From positions 16,576-80,575 of the forward strand of contig NZ_PSTQ01000015.1 in NCBI RefSeq assembly GCF_002931075.1: a stretch of DNA of 64,000 nt. Reading direction: 5' to 3'. The notes beneath the pieces were generated by a model. That model was not told the DNA's origin, made no database searches, and worked only from the letters and a program-made list of their open reading frames with translations. The DNA is from Pseudoclavibacter sp. AY1F1. GTDB taxonomy: Bacteria > Actinomycetota > Actinomycetes > Actinomycetales > Microbacteriaceae. This document shows, piece after piece, positions 37,123 to 45,459 of the stretch. Numbering within the stretch: position 1 is the stretch's first letter; the number at the start of each line of letters is the position of its first letter. Position numbers and translations under genes: made by a program.

Positions 37123-37137
37123 GTTTAGGCCCTAAAC
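37123..37137. promoter_or_regulatory. GTTTAGG/CCTAAAC palindrome next to the Fic ruin
   Basis: A perfect 7-bp inverted repeat with a single central C, between the Fic remnant and the TspO-like gene. It may be an old operator or an insertion edge. Confidence 0.4.
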
Positions 37138-37164
37138 GCAAATAAGGAAGCGGTCTAGAAGCAC

Positions 37165-37989
37165 TTAGGCGATAGCATCCGCACTCCTCGTCGCGCCCAC
37201 ACCCTTCGAAGGGTCAGCGCTGCGCCAGTCGATGGACTTCGCGAGCAGGCCGGTGACGGCGATGAGCACCGCGACCGCCAGGGCGACAACACCAACAAGC
37301 GTCGACTCGGGTGCATCCGAGAGCCGACCGAAGCCGACCCACGCGACGCCCCAGATGATCGCCGCCGAGACGGCCAAGTTCTTCCAGCGCCACACATAGA
37401 ACGTCGCGAGACCGAGCACTGCAACGAGTGCCGCCACAGTGGAGACCTCGCCGAGCGTGCCCTCCGCCGCCACACCGGTCGAAACGATCGCGGCCCCGAG
37501 GTTCGCGAGCGTCGCAACCGACACCCAGCCGAGGTACAGACCGAACGTGGTGTCGACGGCGAGGCGCTCGCCCCAGTTCTCAGCGGGGTTCGCGGCGATG
37601 CGACTCACAAGCATGATGCAGACCGCAAGCAGCGCGACGATGACCCCGACACTCACCCAGATGAGGCCGAACTGGGTAACCAGCAACCACCCCGCGTTCA
37701 GGAGCATCGAAAGCGCAGCCAGCCAGCCCGTCGCGCGTGCCTTCGCAGAGGTCGCCTGCTTCGGCAGCCACTGCCAGATGACGTAGGCGAACAGGCCGAT
37801 GTAGATGACCGACCAGATCGAGAATGCAGTACCGGCGGGGGCGATGAGCGTCGCATCGGCGGCAAGGTTGCCGCTCGACGACTGATTAACCTCCGTGCCG
37901 CCGAAGAGTCCCACTCCGAAGAGGGTCCCGACGACGCAGAGGATTCCGGAAACGGTCACGAACAGGCGGCGAAGCAGATCGGAGGACAT
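37165..37989 (-). CDS. TspO/MBR-related tryptophan-rich membrane protein
   Basis: A 274-residue membrane protein with about eight helices. APAGTAFSIWSVIYIGLFAYVIWQWLP is the tryptophan-rich signature, and later NAGWLLVTQFG and YLGWVSVATLANLG fit. TspO relatives bind tetrapyrroles or sterols; this longer subgroup is uncharacterised. ATG start behind GGAGG. Single gene. Confidence 0.8.
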   Translation of the reverse strand: MSSDLLRRLFVTVSGILCVVGTLFGVGLFGGTEVNQSSSGNLAADATLIAPAGTAFSIWSVIYIGLFAYVIWQWLPKQATSAKARATGWLAALSMLLNAGWLLVTQFGLIWVSVGVIVALLAVCIMLVSRIAANPAENWGERLAVDTTFGLYLGWVSVATLANLGAAIVSTGVAAEGTLGEVSTVAALVAVLGLATFYVWRWKNLAVSAAIIWGVAWVGFGRLSDAPESTLVGVVALAVAVLIAVTGLLAKSIDWRSADPSKGVGATRSADAIA

Positions 37990-38170
37990 GGAAAGAAGCT
38001 AAACGATCTAACTGAATGGGGCTTGGGTGTTGACATCCAAGCTCACCAGACTTCGACCTCACGCCCGCTTGCGGACGAACCCCAATTCTGGCGCGCCCCG
38101 TGGACAGACGCACGAGCGGCCCGGCCCCGCACAGACGGAATCGGGCCACTCGAGCTTGCTGGAGTTCGGG

Positions 38171-38695
38171 CTACAGCTCGACCTTGCCGTTGTCGCCCTC
38201 GATCGGCTCACCAGACACCTTCGACTTGATGAAGCTGAAGACCGTTGCGATGCGACCGCCCGGGGTGTCCCAGTACTCGCCTCCGCTCGCCGTGAACTTA
38301 AGCACGCCGACGTTCGGGTCCTCGGGCCCGTCCGGGAACCATGCCTCAGCCGCCGGGTTCCAGAGCTCGCGCAACTTCTCCGGCGCATCCACGACCCCGG
38401 CTGTGCCGGAGAGGGAGACCCACGAGTCGTTCGAGCTCAACGCCACCCCGGCGCGAGCATCGGCGACCAGGTTGCGGACCGTTGTCGAGTCGTTCTGGAT
38501 GAGGAACCACAGGTCGCCGTCGAACTCCGCCTCTTGAATCGTGAGGGGATGCGCGACCAACGACCCGGAGCCCTCGATCGTCGTGAGCATGCCGAAACGG
38601 AACTCCTTCACGAGCTTCGCGATCTTCGCGACCTCGTCGGCGTGCGTCGCGTTCGAGTGCGTGCCGTGGCCGTCGTGCGTGGTGTGGTCAGTCAT
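38171..38695 (-). CDS. Pyridoxamine 5'-phosphate oxidase-fold general stress protein
   Basis: A 174-residue split-barrel flavin-binding protein. EVAKIAKLVKEFRFGMLTTIEG, LWFLIQNDSTTVRNL and EAWFPDGPEDPNVGVLKF match the stress protein 26 family. It has a His-rich start (TDHTTHDGHGTHSNATH), possibly metal-binding. Likely binds FMN or F420. The reaction is unknown. Confidence 0.85.
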   Translation of the reverse strand: MTDHTTHDGHGTHSNATHADEVAKIAKLVKEFRFGMLTTIEGSGSLVAHPLTIQEAEFDGDLWFLIQNDSTTVRNLVADARAGVALSSNDSWVSLSGTAGVVDAPEKLRELWNPAAEAWFPDGPEDPNVGVLKFTASGGEYWDTPGGRIATVFSFIKSKVSGEPIEGDNGKVEL

Positions 38696-38911
38696 GTGTT
38701 GCTCCTGGGGGTCGGATCCTGCACGCTGAGGCGCCCTACAACGGGCGCTCCCGTATCCGGGACCCCGCGAACGTACGCACGGCGCATCCGAAACGCCCTC
38801 GTGTCGCCCGGGTGCCCGCCGTGCACTCCCCGCGCACCACCTGGGAGGATCGCCCGGGCTGACTGCGAGTGCCCGATGACCGCACGTGCTCGATGACTGC
38901 GACGGCCTGAA

Positions 38912-39937
38912 CTACCGGCGTGCCCCGTAGCCGACCAGCTCACGGAGCCAAGCAACACCCCGCACACTCGCCCCAACCTCGGTGACTCGTTCACCGAGTT
39001 CTCGGTCGCTCGTAACGACCGTCACGGACTCCCCCAGAGCCAGCCGGCGGCGAGCCTCAGCGACGATTGCGTCGTCACCGGAGGCCGGGGCTCTGACGAC
39101 GCTGACGGAAGCGTGCGCCGCCGATTCGCTGGCCGCTGGGCAGCGGGCATCCCGGGCGGCGCCCTCGACGACCACAGCGAACTCAGGGAACCAGCGGTCC
39201 CCGGCGAGACCGAGTTCTTCCGCGGAGATTCCCCCACCGGTCGCACTCGGCGCGGAGCTCGAGGGCGCGTCCGACGAGAAGTTGGAGCTCAAGGCGCGGG
39301 ATGCGACGTCCGGCGACCCGGCCAGCGCGAACGCGTGCACCTTGGCCAGCAGCCGCTCGGCGGCCCCCACGCGGTCGCGCCACCAGCCGTCCGGCACCGA
39401 GCCGACGACGTTCCCACCGTCGACGATGATCGTGGGCCTTACCGCGAGCGCCGAGCGCAGCCCGGGCCAGCTCGCCGCGAAGCCGTGGTGCAGGGGAAGC
39501 GCGTCGACTTCGTCGATGGGCACCCAACGCAGCTCGAGGCTCTCGGCGTCGGCGATGACGGGGTCGAACGGGTCCGTCACGCGGGCCACCAGGGTCGTGT
39601 AGCGCCAGAAGCCGAGCTCGAGCACACTCGTGAACAAGGGGGCAACGGCGTCGGCGGGCACGCCTGCCTCCTCGGCCGCCTCGCGCAGCGCGCCGACGGC
39701 GGGCAGCTCACCTTCGTGCAGCGCCCCGCCAGGAATGCCCCAGGTTCCCCCGTGGTGGCTCCATTCCGCGCGGTGCTGCAGGAGGATGCCACGCTGAGGG
39801 TCGACGGCAACAAGTCCAGCGGCCCCGAACCGGCCCCAATAGCGCTGCCCGGTCTCCGAGTAGACCCAGGCGTCCCCCGGATCGCGCGGCCCATGCAGGC
39901 GTCGAGACACCTGGCTGCTCACGGGGGAAGTCGTCAC
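38912..39937 (-). CDS. NUDIX hydrolase fused to a NYN/PIN-like nuclease domain
   Basis: A 341-residue two-domain protein. Residues 35-170 form a Nudix domain (GIPGGALHEGELPAVGALREAAEEAG). From about 190 a NYN/PIN-like domain follows: TIIVDGGNVVGSVPD, SGDDAIVAEARR and VVTSDRELGERV supply the acidic residues of a PIN-type RNase site. An Ala/Ser-rich insert lies at about 230-260. It may pair RNA cleavage with nucleotide or RNA-cap clean-up (inference). The GTG at 39937 has GGCGG nearby; longer frames upstream have no signal. Confidence 0.8.
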   Translation of the reverse strand: MTTSPVSSQVSRRLHGPRDPGDAWVYSETGQRYWGRFGAAGLVAVDPQRGILLQHRAEWSHHGGTWGIPGGALHEGELPAVGALREAAEEAGVPADAVAPLFTSVLELGFWRYTTLVARVTDPFDPVIADAESLELRWVPIDEVDALPLHHGFAASWPGLRSALAVRPTIIVDGGNVVGSVPDGWWRDRVGAAERLLAKVHAFALAGSPDVASRALSSNFSSDAPSSSAPSATGGGISAEELGLAGDRWFPEFAVVVEGAARDARCPAASESAAHASVSVVRAPASGDDAIVAEARRRLALGESVTVVTSDRELGERVTEVGASVRGVAWLRELVGYGARR

Positions 39938-40122
39938 CCCGCCAGCTTCACACGACGATGGCACCCTGCCAAGGGCCCGGGCCCATGGACGTAACAGATC
40001 GAGGGGTTGCCTCCTGGCGGTACCAGGCCGACTCTGTATGCACTCGGCCTGTGGATGCGCACCCCTCCACAGGCGTGGAACGTTCGCGTTCCTGCGCCGC
40101 TCACCGCGCGCAGACTCGTCGC

Positions 40123-40548
40123 ATGACAGCGACACCAGCTCCGATGACCCAGCCCATTTCCACCGACAGCGAGGTCCTGCGCCACGTGACCGCCCTCGTC
40201 GGCCAGGCCTACCGACGCCAACTCTGGCTCATGTTCCTCGACTCGGACGACCACCCCCTCCCGGTGCTCATGCCGATCGAGGCGTACCCGCACCGACCCA
40301 CCTACCCGCAGCTGGAGAAGATCGCGGCTGCGATCGCGGACATTATGGAGGATGTCGAGGCGGCGAGTGTCATCCTCACGTGGGAGCGGCCGGGGCCAGG
40401 CGATTCGACGCCGGATGAGCGGCTGTGGGCGGCGGCCCTCGGCATCGCGTGCGAGGTCAGGGAGCTCTCCGTGCGGGCACAGCTCCTCGCATCCCGGGAG
40501 GGCGTGCGCCTCTTCGAGAAAGTCGAGTACTTCGCCGTGGCGGCGTGA
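40123..40548 (+). CDS. Conserved hypothetical protein
   Basis: A 141-residue soluble protein with no named domain. PTYPQLEKIAAAIADIMEDVEAASVILTWERPG and WAAALGIACEVRELSVRAQLLAS suggest alternating strands and helices. It could begin at the second Met (MTQPISTDSE, 40144). It diverges from the NUDIX-NYN gene. Codon usage is typical of the host. Confidence 0.7.
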   Translation: MTATPAPMTQPISTDSEVLRHVTALVGQAYRRQLWLMFLDSDDHPLPVLMPIEAYPHRPTYPQLEKIAAAIADIMEDVEAASVILTWERPGPGDSTPDERLWAAALGIACEVRELSVRAQLLASREGVRLFEKVEYFAVAA

Positions 40549-40598
40549 GCCCCGCCCCTGGAGGATCGGCCTGGACAGCGCGTCTGCCGCCCCGACTG

Positions 40599-42773
40599 TC
40601 AGTCGGAGGTCAGCACGACGAGCCGTTGCGTCGCCCTCGTCATGGCGACGTAGCGGTCGACCGCACCCTCGATGCCCGTTCCGAAGCCCTCCGGGTCGAT
40701 GAGCACCACGAGGTCGAACTCGAGCCCCTTAGCCGTCTCGGGCGTGAGCGAGCGCACACGACCCCGGTTGTCGAAGCGGACCCCGGTGTTGCTGGTGTCA
40801 CCGCCCACCGCCGTGATGACACACGCGATGCCCTCGAGGTTCTCGTCGAGCCAGGCATCCAGCACATCCTGGAGGTCGGCGACGCCGCCGTGCACAACGG
40901 GCATGCCGCTGCTGCGCACCGACACCGGCACATTCGCATCCGGAAGCGCCTCGAGGATGACGGGCGCCGCCTCGACCATGACCTCTTCGGGTGTGCGGTA
41001 GTTGATCGTGAGCTGGGCCACCTCAACCTTCGGCAGACCGATGCGTCGCAGCCGCTCCTCCCACGTCTCACGGAACCCGTGGCGCGCCTGCGCCCGGTCG
41101 CCGACGATCGTGAAGCTCCTCGAAGGGCACCTCACGAGCAGCATCGCCCACTCGGCGTCCGTGAGCTCCTGAGCCTCGTCGATGACCACGTGCGCGAACG
41201 GCCCAGCGAGCTCGTCAGAATCGACGGGCGGGAGGGAGTCCTCGTCGATGAGCGAGCGCTGCGCGTCCTCGACCCGCAGCATCGTGACCACACCCTCGCC
41301 ATCGTCGTCACCCTCGATGAGGTTGTCGACCACGTGCGACATGTTCTCCTGCTGCGACGCCAGCGCCTCCGCCCGCCGTGCCCGCTGCCTGAACTCGTTC
41401 GGGTCACCCGTGAGTCGCCTCGCCGCGTCGATGAGCGGGAGGTCGGAGGTGGTCCAGGCGCGAGCATCCGCCCGCTGCAGCTGACGCACCTCGCCCGCAC
41501 TCAACTCGGGGGCACACCACTGCAGGTACGCCGGCACCGACCACAGGTCGGCGATCACCGACGCCGGGTCAAGCAGCGGCCAGGCCTTCGCGAACGCCAG
41601 TCGCAGCCGCTCGTCTCGCAGCAGCGACGCGCGCACCGTGGACTCGGCGACCTCCGGCGAACGCTTGTCGACCAGCAGCCGAAGCACCTCCTCCCACACC
41701 TGCTCCCGCGCCTCGTTGTGCGTCAGCCCGGGCTCGTACGCCACGAACGCCTCAGCCCAGTCGGCCGCATCAAGGGTCAACTCCTGCGAGTCGGTGGTCG
41801 TCACCGTGAAGGGAGTCCGCGGCGGACGCTGGTGGTACCGCACAGCCTTTCCAACGGCGCGCACCAGATCAAGCGACGACTTCAAGCGGGCGACGGATGC
41901 ATCGGCCTCGTCACGCGCCCTGGCCCCCTCCGGCAGCAGGTCGCGCAGCGTGCAGAGGTGCACGCTGTCCTCCCCGAGGCTCGGCAGCACGTTCGCAACG
42001 TAGTTCAGGTACGGACGACTCGGGCCCACGAACAGGACCCCGCCGCGCCCCTGCTTGAAGCGCGGGTCCGAGTAGAGCAGGAACGCCGTGCGGTGCAGCG
42101 CTACTACCGTCTTGCCGGTTCCCGGGCCACCGTCCACGACCAGCGCCCCACGCGAACTCGCCCGGATGATCGCATCCTGGTCTGCCTGGATCGTGCCCAG
42201 CACGTCACGCATCTCCCCAGAACGGGCCGTGCCGAGGCTCGCGATGAACGACGACTGATCATCAAGCGCCACCCGGCCGACCATGTCGCCAGGCACGAAC
42301 ACCTCGTCCCAATAGTCGACGACCCGCTCCACGTTCCAGCGGTAGCGACGCCGGCTCGCGAGGCCATGCGGACTTGCGTGCGTCGCCGCGAAGAACGGCT
42401 CAGCCGCCGGGACCCGCCAGTCGATCAGCAAACGACGCCCATCCTCGTCGGCAAGCCCGAACCGGCCCACGTACACGTCAGGCGAGCCGTCCGCCGGCGT
42501 CATACGACCCAGGCACGCATCAACCCCGAACCGCTCAAGCCCACGAAGCTGCCGCGAGAGGCGGTGGATGTCCGTATCCCGGTCGAGCGCCTGCTGACCT
42601 GCCCCACCGTCCGTGAGCCGCAACTCGTCGAGCCGCGACGCGAGCTCACGCTTCTGGCGCGACAGCGCGTCGGCGATCGCCGCGAACTGGTCGGCGTCCT
42701 CCCCCACAAGAGCGGGGTCCGACTTGAACGACAGATGCGGCGGCAGGGCAAAGACTTCAGCAGGAGGTGTCAC
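40599..42773 (-). CDS. helR: HelR: RNA-polymerase-recycling UvrD-like ATPase (rifamycin tolerance)
   Basis: A 724-residue SF1 motor. Walker A GGPGTGKTVVALHRTAFLLY, DEAQELTDAEW (Walker B), VGDRAQ, LTINYRTPEEV and LEFDLVVLI...YVAMTRATQRLVVLTS cover the helicase motifs. The N-terminal coiled region (about 25-60) and the VGRFGLADEDGRRLLIDWRVP segment are typical of HelD/HelR. HelR displaces rifamycin-stalled RNA polymerase in Mycobacterium abscessus and Streptomyces. A rifamycin-associated-element-like palindrome sits 25 bp upstream. GTG start, weak ribosome site. Confidence 0.88.
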   Translation of the reverse strand: MTPPAEVFALPPHLSFKSDPALVGEDADQFAAIADALSRQKRELASRLDELRLTDGGAGQQALDRDTDIHRLSRQLRGLERFGVDACLGRMTPADGSPDVYVGRFGLADEDGRRLLIDWRVPAAEPFFAATHASPHGLASRRRYRWNVERVVDYWDEVFVPGDMVGRVALDDQSSFIASLGTARSGEMRDVLGTIQADQDAIIRASSRGALVVDGGPGTGKTVVALHRTAFLLYSDPRFKQGRGGVLFVGPSRPYLNYVANVLPSLGEDSVHLCTLRDLLPEGARARDEADASVARLKSSLDLVRAVGKAVRYHQRPPRTPFTVTTTDSQELTLDAADWAEAFVAYEPGLTHNEAREQVWEEVLRLLVDKRSPEVAESTVRASLLRDERLRLAFAKAWPLLDPASVIADLWSVPAYLQWCAPELSAGEVRQLQRADARAWTTSDLPLIDAARRLTGDPNEFRQRARRAEALASQQENMSHVVDNLIEGDDDGEGVVTMLRVEDAQRSLIDEDSLPPVDSDELAGPFAHVVIDEAQELTDAEWAMLLVRCPSRSFTIVGDRAQARHGFRETWEERLRRIGLPKVEVAQLTINYRTPEEVMVEAAPVILEALPDANVPVSVRSSGMPVVHGGVADLQDVLDAWLDENLEGIACVITAVGGDTSNTGVRFDNRGRVRSLTPETAKGLEFDLVVLIDPEGFGTGIEGAVDRYVAMTRATQRLVVLTSD

Positions 42774-42797
42774 GATCGCTCATTCTGGTCCCTCGAC

Positions 42798-42818
42798 GGG
42801 GTCTTGCGGCAAGCCCCC
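42798..42818. promoter_or_regulatory. Rifamycin-associated element (RAE)-like palindrome upstream of helR
   Basis: A 21-bp perfect palindrome about its central G, with arms GGGGTCTTGC and GCAAGCCCC plus a final C. The CTTGCGGCAAG core equals that of the RAE reported before rifamycin-resistance genes in actinomycetes. A TATAGAT -10-like word (42830-42824, minus strand) lies just upstream, placing the element near the start of transcription. Confidence 0.8.
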
Positions 42819-42924
42819 CGGTGATCTATACCTTGAAAGAGGCAGGCAACCCCGAACGTGCGCACAATCCGGCGCCTCAACTCGGGCCCTCGCCTCGGCC
42901 CCGCGATGCTGGCACGCCCGCACG

Positions 42925-44064
42925 TCATCTGATTCCGACGCCCGGTTTCCCGGGCATGTCAGGCCCCGACCGCCGCGACCTCCGCGACCATGGGCGCCAC
43001 TCGAGCACGACGGCGATCCCGATCGCGACCGCCACCCCGATGGCCGTCTCCACGCCCCGCTCCAGCAGCAGCTGCGCAGCCGAGACATCTCCGGCGAGGC
43101 GCCCCATGACAAGTACAAGCGGCGTCAGGAACAGCAGTCCGATCGTGTAGTTGCGCACGATGAAGAGCTCGACGCCGCCCTGCAGGGCGATCACGAGCAG
43201 CACCACAGCAAGCCCACTCGGTTCGAAGCCAAGCAGCACCGCCGCGACCCCGAGGCCAAGCACCGTGCCGACAAGTCGGTGCGTCGCCCGCAGCACGCGG
43301 TGGAACCCCGTCGCCGCCGAGAGCCCAGCAATCGCCGACACCATCGCCCAGTACGGATGACCGATGCCGATCAGCAGCGGGATCGCGCCAGCGATCAGCG
43401 TGCCGACCGCAAACATCGCCCCGCGACCCAGCGCCGTCGAACGCACCGGCCGGACCGACCTGATCGAGCCGGTCACGGGCGCAGCGCTCGCCACAGACGC
43501 AGCCTTCATACTCTCTCTTCGGGGTCGCGCCCTGTCGGCGAGCGCCCCGACCGCGCCGAACGCAAGCCCGAGCAGCAGCGACCAGACGGCGGTGAGCACG
43601 GCGACGCCGATCCCAGAGAGCAGCACCTGGCCATCCACCGCGAGGGCCGCGATGCCGGCGAGGGCGAAGATCTGGAACATCGGCCCAGGAGGCGCCCAGC
43701 GCACCAGGTCGCCGAAGAGCGACATGAGGAATGCCCACACTGCGGCGACGGGAAGCACAAGCCAGGCGCGATCGGGCGATAAGGCGATGAGCGCGCCCAC
43801 GCCGACCGAGGCAAGCAGTGAGGCGGCCGCGATCGACTGCAGGCGGAGCCGACCGAAAGCGCCCAGCCCGCGGCCGTAGACGCTCGTGAATGCGCCGAAG
43901 ACCGCGAAGATCGCAAGTCCCATGGAGTCGGTCGACCACAGCAGCACAAGCGGGGCCCCGATGGCGAGCGCCACTCTGAGCGCCACCCAGTGGTCCCGCC
44001 GGTATGGGCCCATCGTCGTGAGGTCGCGCCAACCGGGGATCATCTGGGGACGGGAAGCAGGCAT
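42925..44064 (-). CDS. FUSC-family membrane protein
   Basis: A 379-residue protein with two sets of about five to six hydrophobic helices separated by a basic loop (ADRARPRRESMKAASV). The FUSC signature appears as HPYWAMVSAIAGLSAATGFHRVLRATHRLVGTVLG. Relatives are fusaric-acid and aromatic-acid exporters. The ATG at 44064 has GGAG very close. It lies upstream of helR on the same strand, but the RAE-like site and promoter lie between, so they are probably separate units. Confidence 0.85.
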   Translation of the reverse strand: MPASRPQMIPGWRDLTTMGPYRRDHWVALRVALAIGAPLVLLWSTDSMGLAIFAVFGAFTSVYGRGLGAFGRLRLQSIAAASLLASVGVGALIALSPDRAWLVLPVAAVWAFLMSLFGDLVRWAPPGPMFQIFALAGIAALAVDGQVLLSGIGVAVLTAVWSLLLGLAFGAVGALADRARPRRESMKAASVASAAPVTGSIRSVRPVRSTALGRGAMFAVGTLIAGAIPLLIGIGHPYWAMVSAIAGLSAATGFHRVLRATHRLVGTVLGLGVAAVLLGFEPSGLAVVLLVIALQGGVELFIVRNYTIGLLFLTPLVLVMGRLAGDVSAAQLLLERGVETAIGVAVAIGIAVVLEWRPWSRRSRRSGPDMPGKPGVGIR

Positions 44065-44128
44065 TACTCCATTGTCTCGCGCGCGTCGGGCACTTCTCCC
44101 CCAACCGACCCCGGCCACGTCGGCGAAC

Positions 44129-44147
44129 TTAAGATAGGCTGTCCTTA
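44129..44147 (+). promoter_or_regulatory. DtxR/IdeR-like iron box
   Basis: TTAAGATAGGCTGTCCTTA matches the IdeR/DtxR consensus TTAGGTTAGGCTAACCTAA at about 13 of 19 positions, including the TAGGCT core, which also serves as a -10 hexamer. It lies 175 bp upstream of the siderophore-binding protein gene, as expected for Fe2+-dependent repression. Confidence 0.7.
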
Positions 44148-44242
44148 CTCGAAGCCGAGTCATGCTGAGTGTTCAGCACGACCCGCTGGCTTGGCCCGTC
44201 CGCCCCCGAAGCGCCCGTGCGGCCCCTGCAACGGCTCCACAT

Positions 44243-44314
44243 CCGTGCCCGAAAACGCGACCCGTGCCCGAAACACCACCTGTGCGCGAAACACAGCCCA
44301 TCCCCGAACTGAGG
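44243..44314. repeat. 18-bp tandem repeat in the siderophore operon leader
   Basis: Four decaying units (starts 44243, 44261, 44279, 44297) around CCGTGCCCGAAACAC, ending eight bases before the ATG. The last unit carries the ribosome site. Confidence 0.75.
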
Positions 44315-44321
44315 ATCCGCC

Positions 44322-45338
44322 ATGCCCAAAACGCTCACCACCCCCACCAGGCGCACCGCCGCCCGCATCCAGGGAGCCGGCCTGCTCGCCATCTCGGCGC
44401 TCCTGCTCGCTGGATGCGCTCCCGCCGACTCTGCCCCGGCAGCCGACGCGGAAGCGACGACGGCAGCATCCGGAACCGTGACGATCACCGACAACCACGG
44501 CGAGATCGAGGTTCCCGTGAACCCCGAGCGCGTCGTCGCGCTCGACAACACCACGTTCCAGACGCTCAGCGACTGGGGCATCGAGGTCGTCGCTGCCCCC
44601 AAGCCGCTCATGGAGAGCGTCTGGCCGGACCTTGCGGGCGGCGACGAGGTGCTCGACGTCGGACTCCACCGTGAGCCGAACCTCGAGGCCGTCATCGAAG
44701 CTGAGCCCGACCTCATCATCGGCGGTTACCGATTCCAGGACTACTACGAAGACCTCAAGGCGATCCAGCCGACCACGATCGAGATCAACGCCCGCGACGG
44801 CGAAGAGGCGACCAGCGAACTGAAGCGCCAGGTCGAGATCCTCGGCCAGATCTTCGACAAGGAAGAAGAAGCCGCCGAGACGATCGCCGCCTTCGACACC
44901 GCCATCGCCGACGCCAAGAGCGCCTACGACGGCACCGACACGGTGGTCGGACTCATCACGTCCGGCGGCGAGATCGCCTACGCGGCACCGGGTGAGGGCC
45001 GCGGCGTCGGCCAGCTCTTCCCCACAATCGGCCTCACCCCGGCCATTGACCAGGCCGCTGAAGACGCCTCCCACGGCGACGACATCAGCGTCGAGGCCAT
45101 CGCGCAAGCCAACCCCGAGTGGATGATCGTGCTCGACCGCGACGCCGGCACCGGCGAAGAGGGCGCGACGGCAGCCGCCGACCTCATCGCGGGCGCTGAG
45201 GCACTCCAGAACGTGCCAGCCGTGCAGAAGAACCAGATCGTCTACCTCGACCCGACGTTCTACCTCGACGAGGGCATCCAGGCCTACACCGGCCTCTACG
45301 CCGACGTCGCCGCCGCGTTCGCCGGAGCCAACAACTAG
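44322..45338 (+). CDS. Ferric-siderophore-binding lipoprotein (ABC transporter SBP)
   Basis: A 338-residue class III binding protein. The signal peptide ends in the lipobox LLAGC. VTITDNHGEIEVPVNPERVVALDN and NLEAVIEAEPDLIIGGYRF are hallmarks of the FepB/FhuD/YclQ fold. It captures iron-siderophore at the outer face and feeds the permeases encoded downstream. Petrobactin/catecholate-type (YclQ/CeuE) specificity is suggested by cluster similarity but unproven. A GAGG site precedes the ATG. Confidence 0.9.
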   Translation: MPKTLTTPTRRTAARIQGAGLLAISALLLAGCAPADSAPAADAEATTAASGTVTITDNHGEIEVPVNPERVVALDNTTFQTLSDWGIEVVAAPKPLMESVWPDLAGGDEVLDVGLHREPNLEAVIEAEPDLIIGGYRFQDYYEDLKAIQPTTIEINARDGEEATSELKRQVEILGQIFDKEEEAAETIAAFDTAIADAKSAYDGTDTVVGLITSGGEIAYAAPGEGRGVGQLFPTIGLTPAIDQAAEDASHGDDISVEAIAQANPEWMIVLDRDAGTGEEGATAAADLIAGAEALQNVPAVQKNQIVYLDPTFYLDEGIQAYTGLYADVAAAFAGANN

Positions 45339-45352
45339 GCAGCGCACCCGTT

Positions 45353-45406
45353 TCGTGCCCCGCCGCTCGGAAGGCGCCCCCACGTCGTCCGGGCAGCGGG
45401 GCACGA
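45353..45406 (+). terminator. 11-bp inverted repeat between SBP and permease genes
   Basis: TCGTGCCCCGC and GCGGGGCACGA form a strong stem with a 32-nt loop in the 121-bp gap. No U-tract follows. It may be an attenuator or mRNA-stability hairpin that raises SBP level over the permeases. Confidence 0.5.
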
Positions 45407-45459
45407 CGCACTGACGCACTACCCCCGCATCCAGCCCGCCAGCCCACGACAGCGAGCGA

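Noticed and set aside
40425..42824. 799-codon open frame on the plus strand
   Set aside because: It lies opposite helR and reads as Arg/Leu-rich antisense of a G+C-rich gene, with no domain and no ribosome site.
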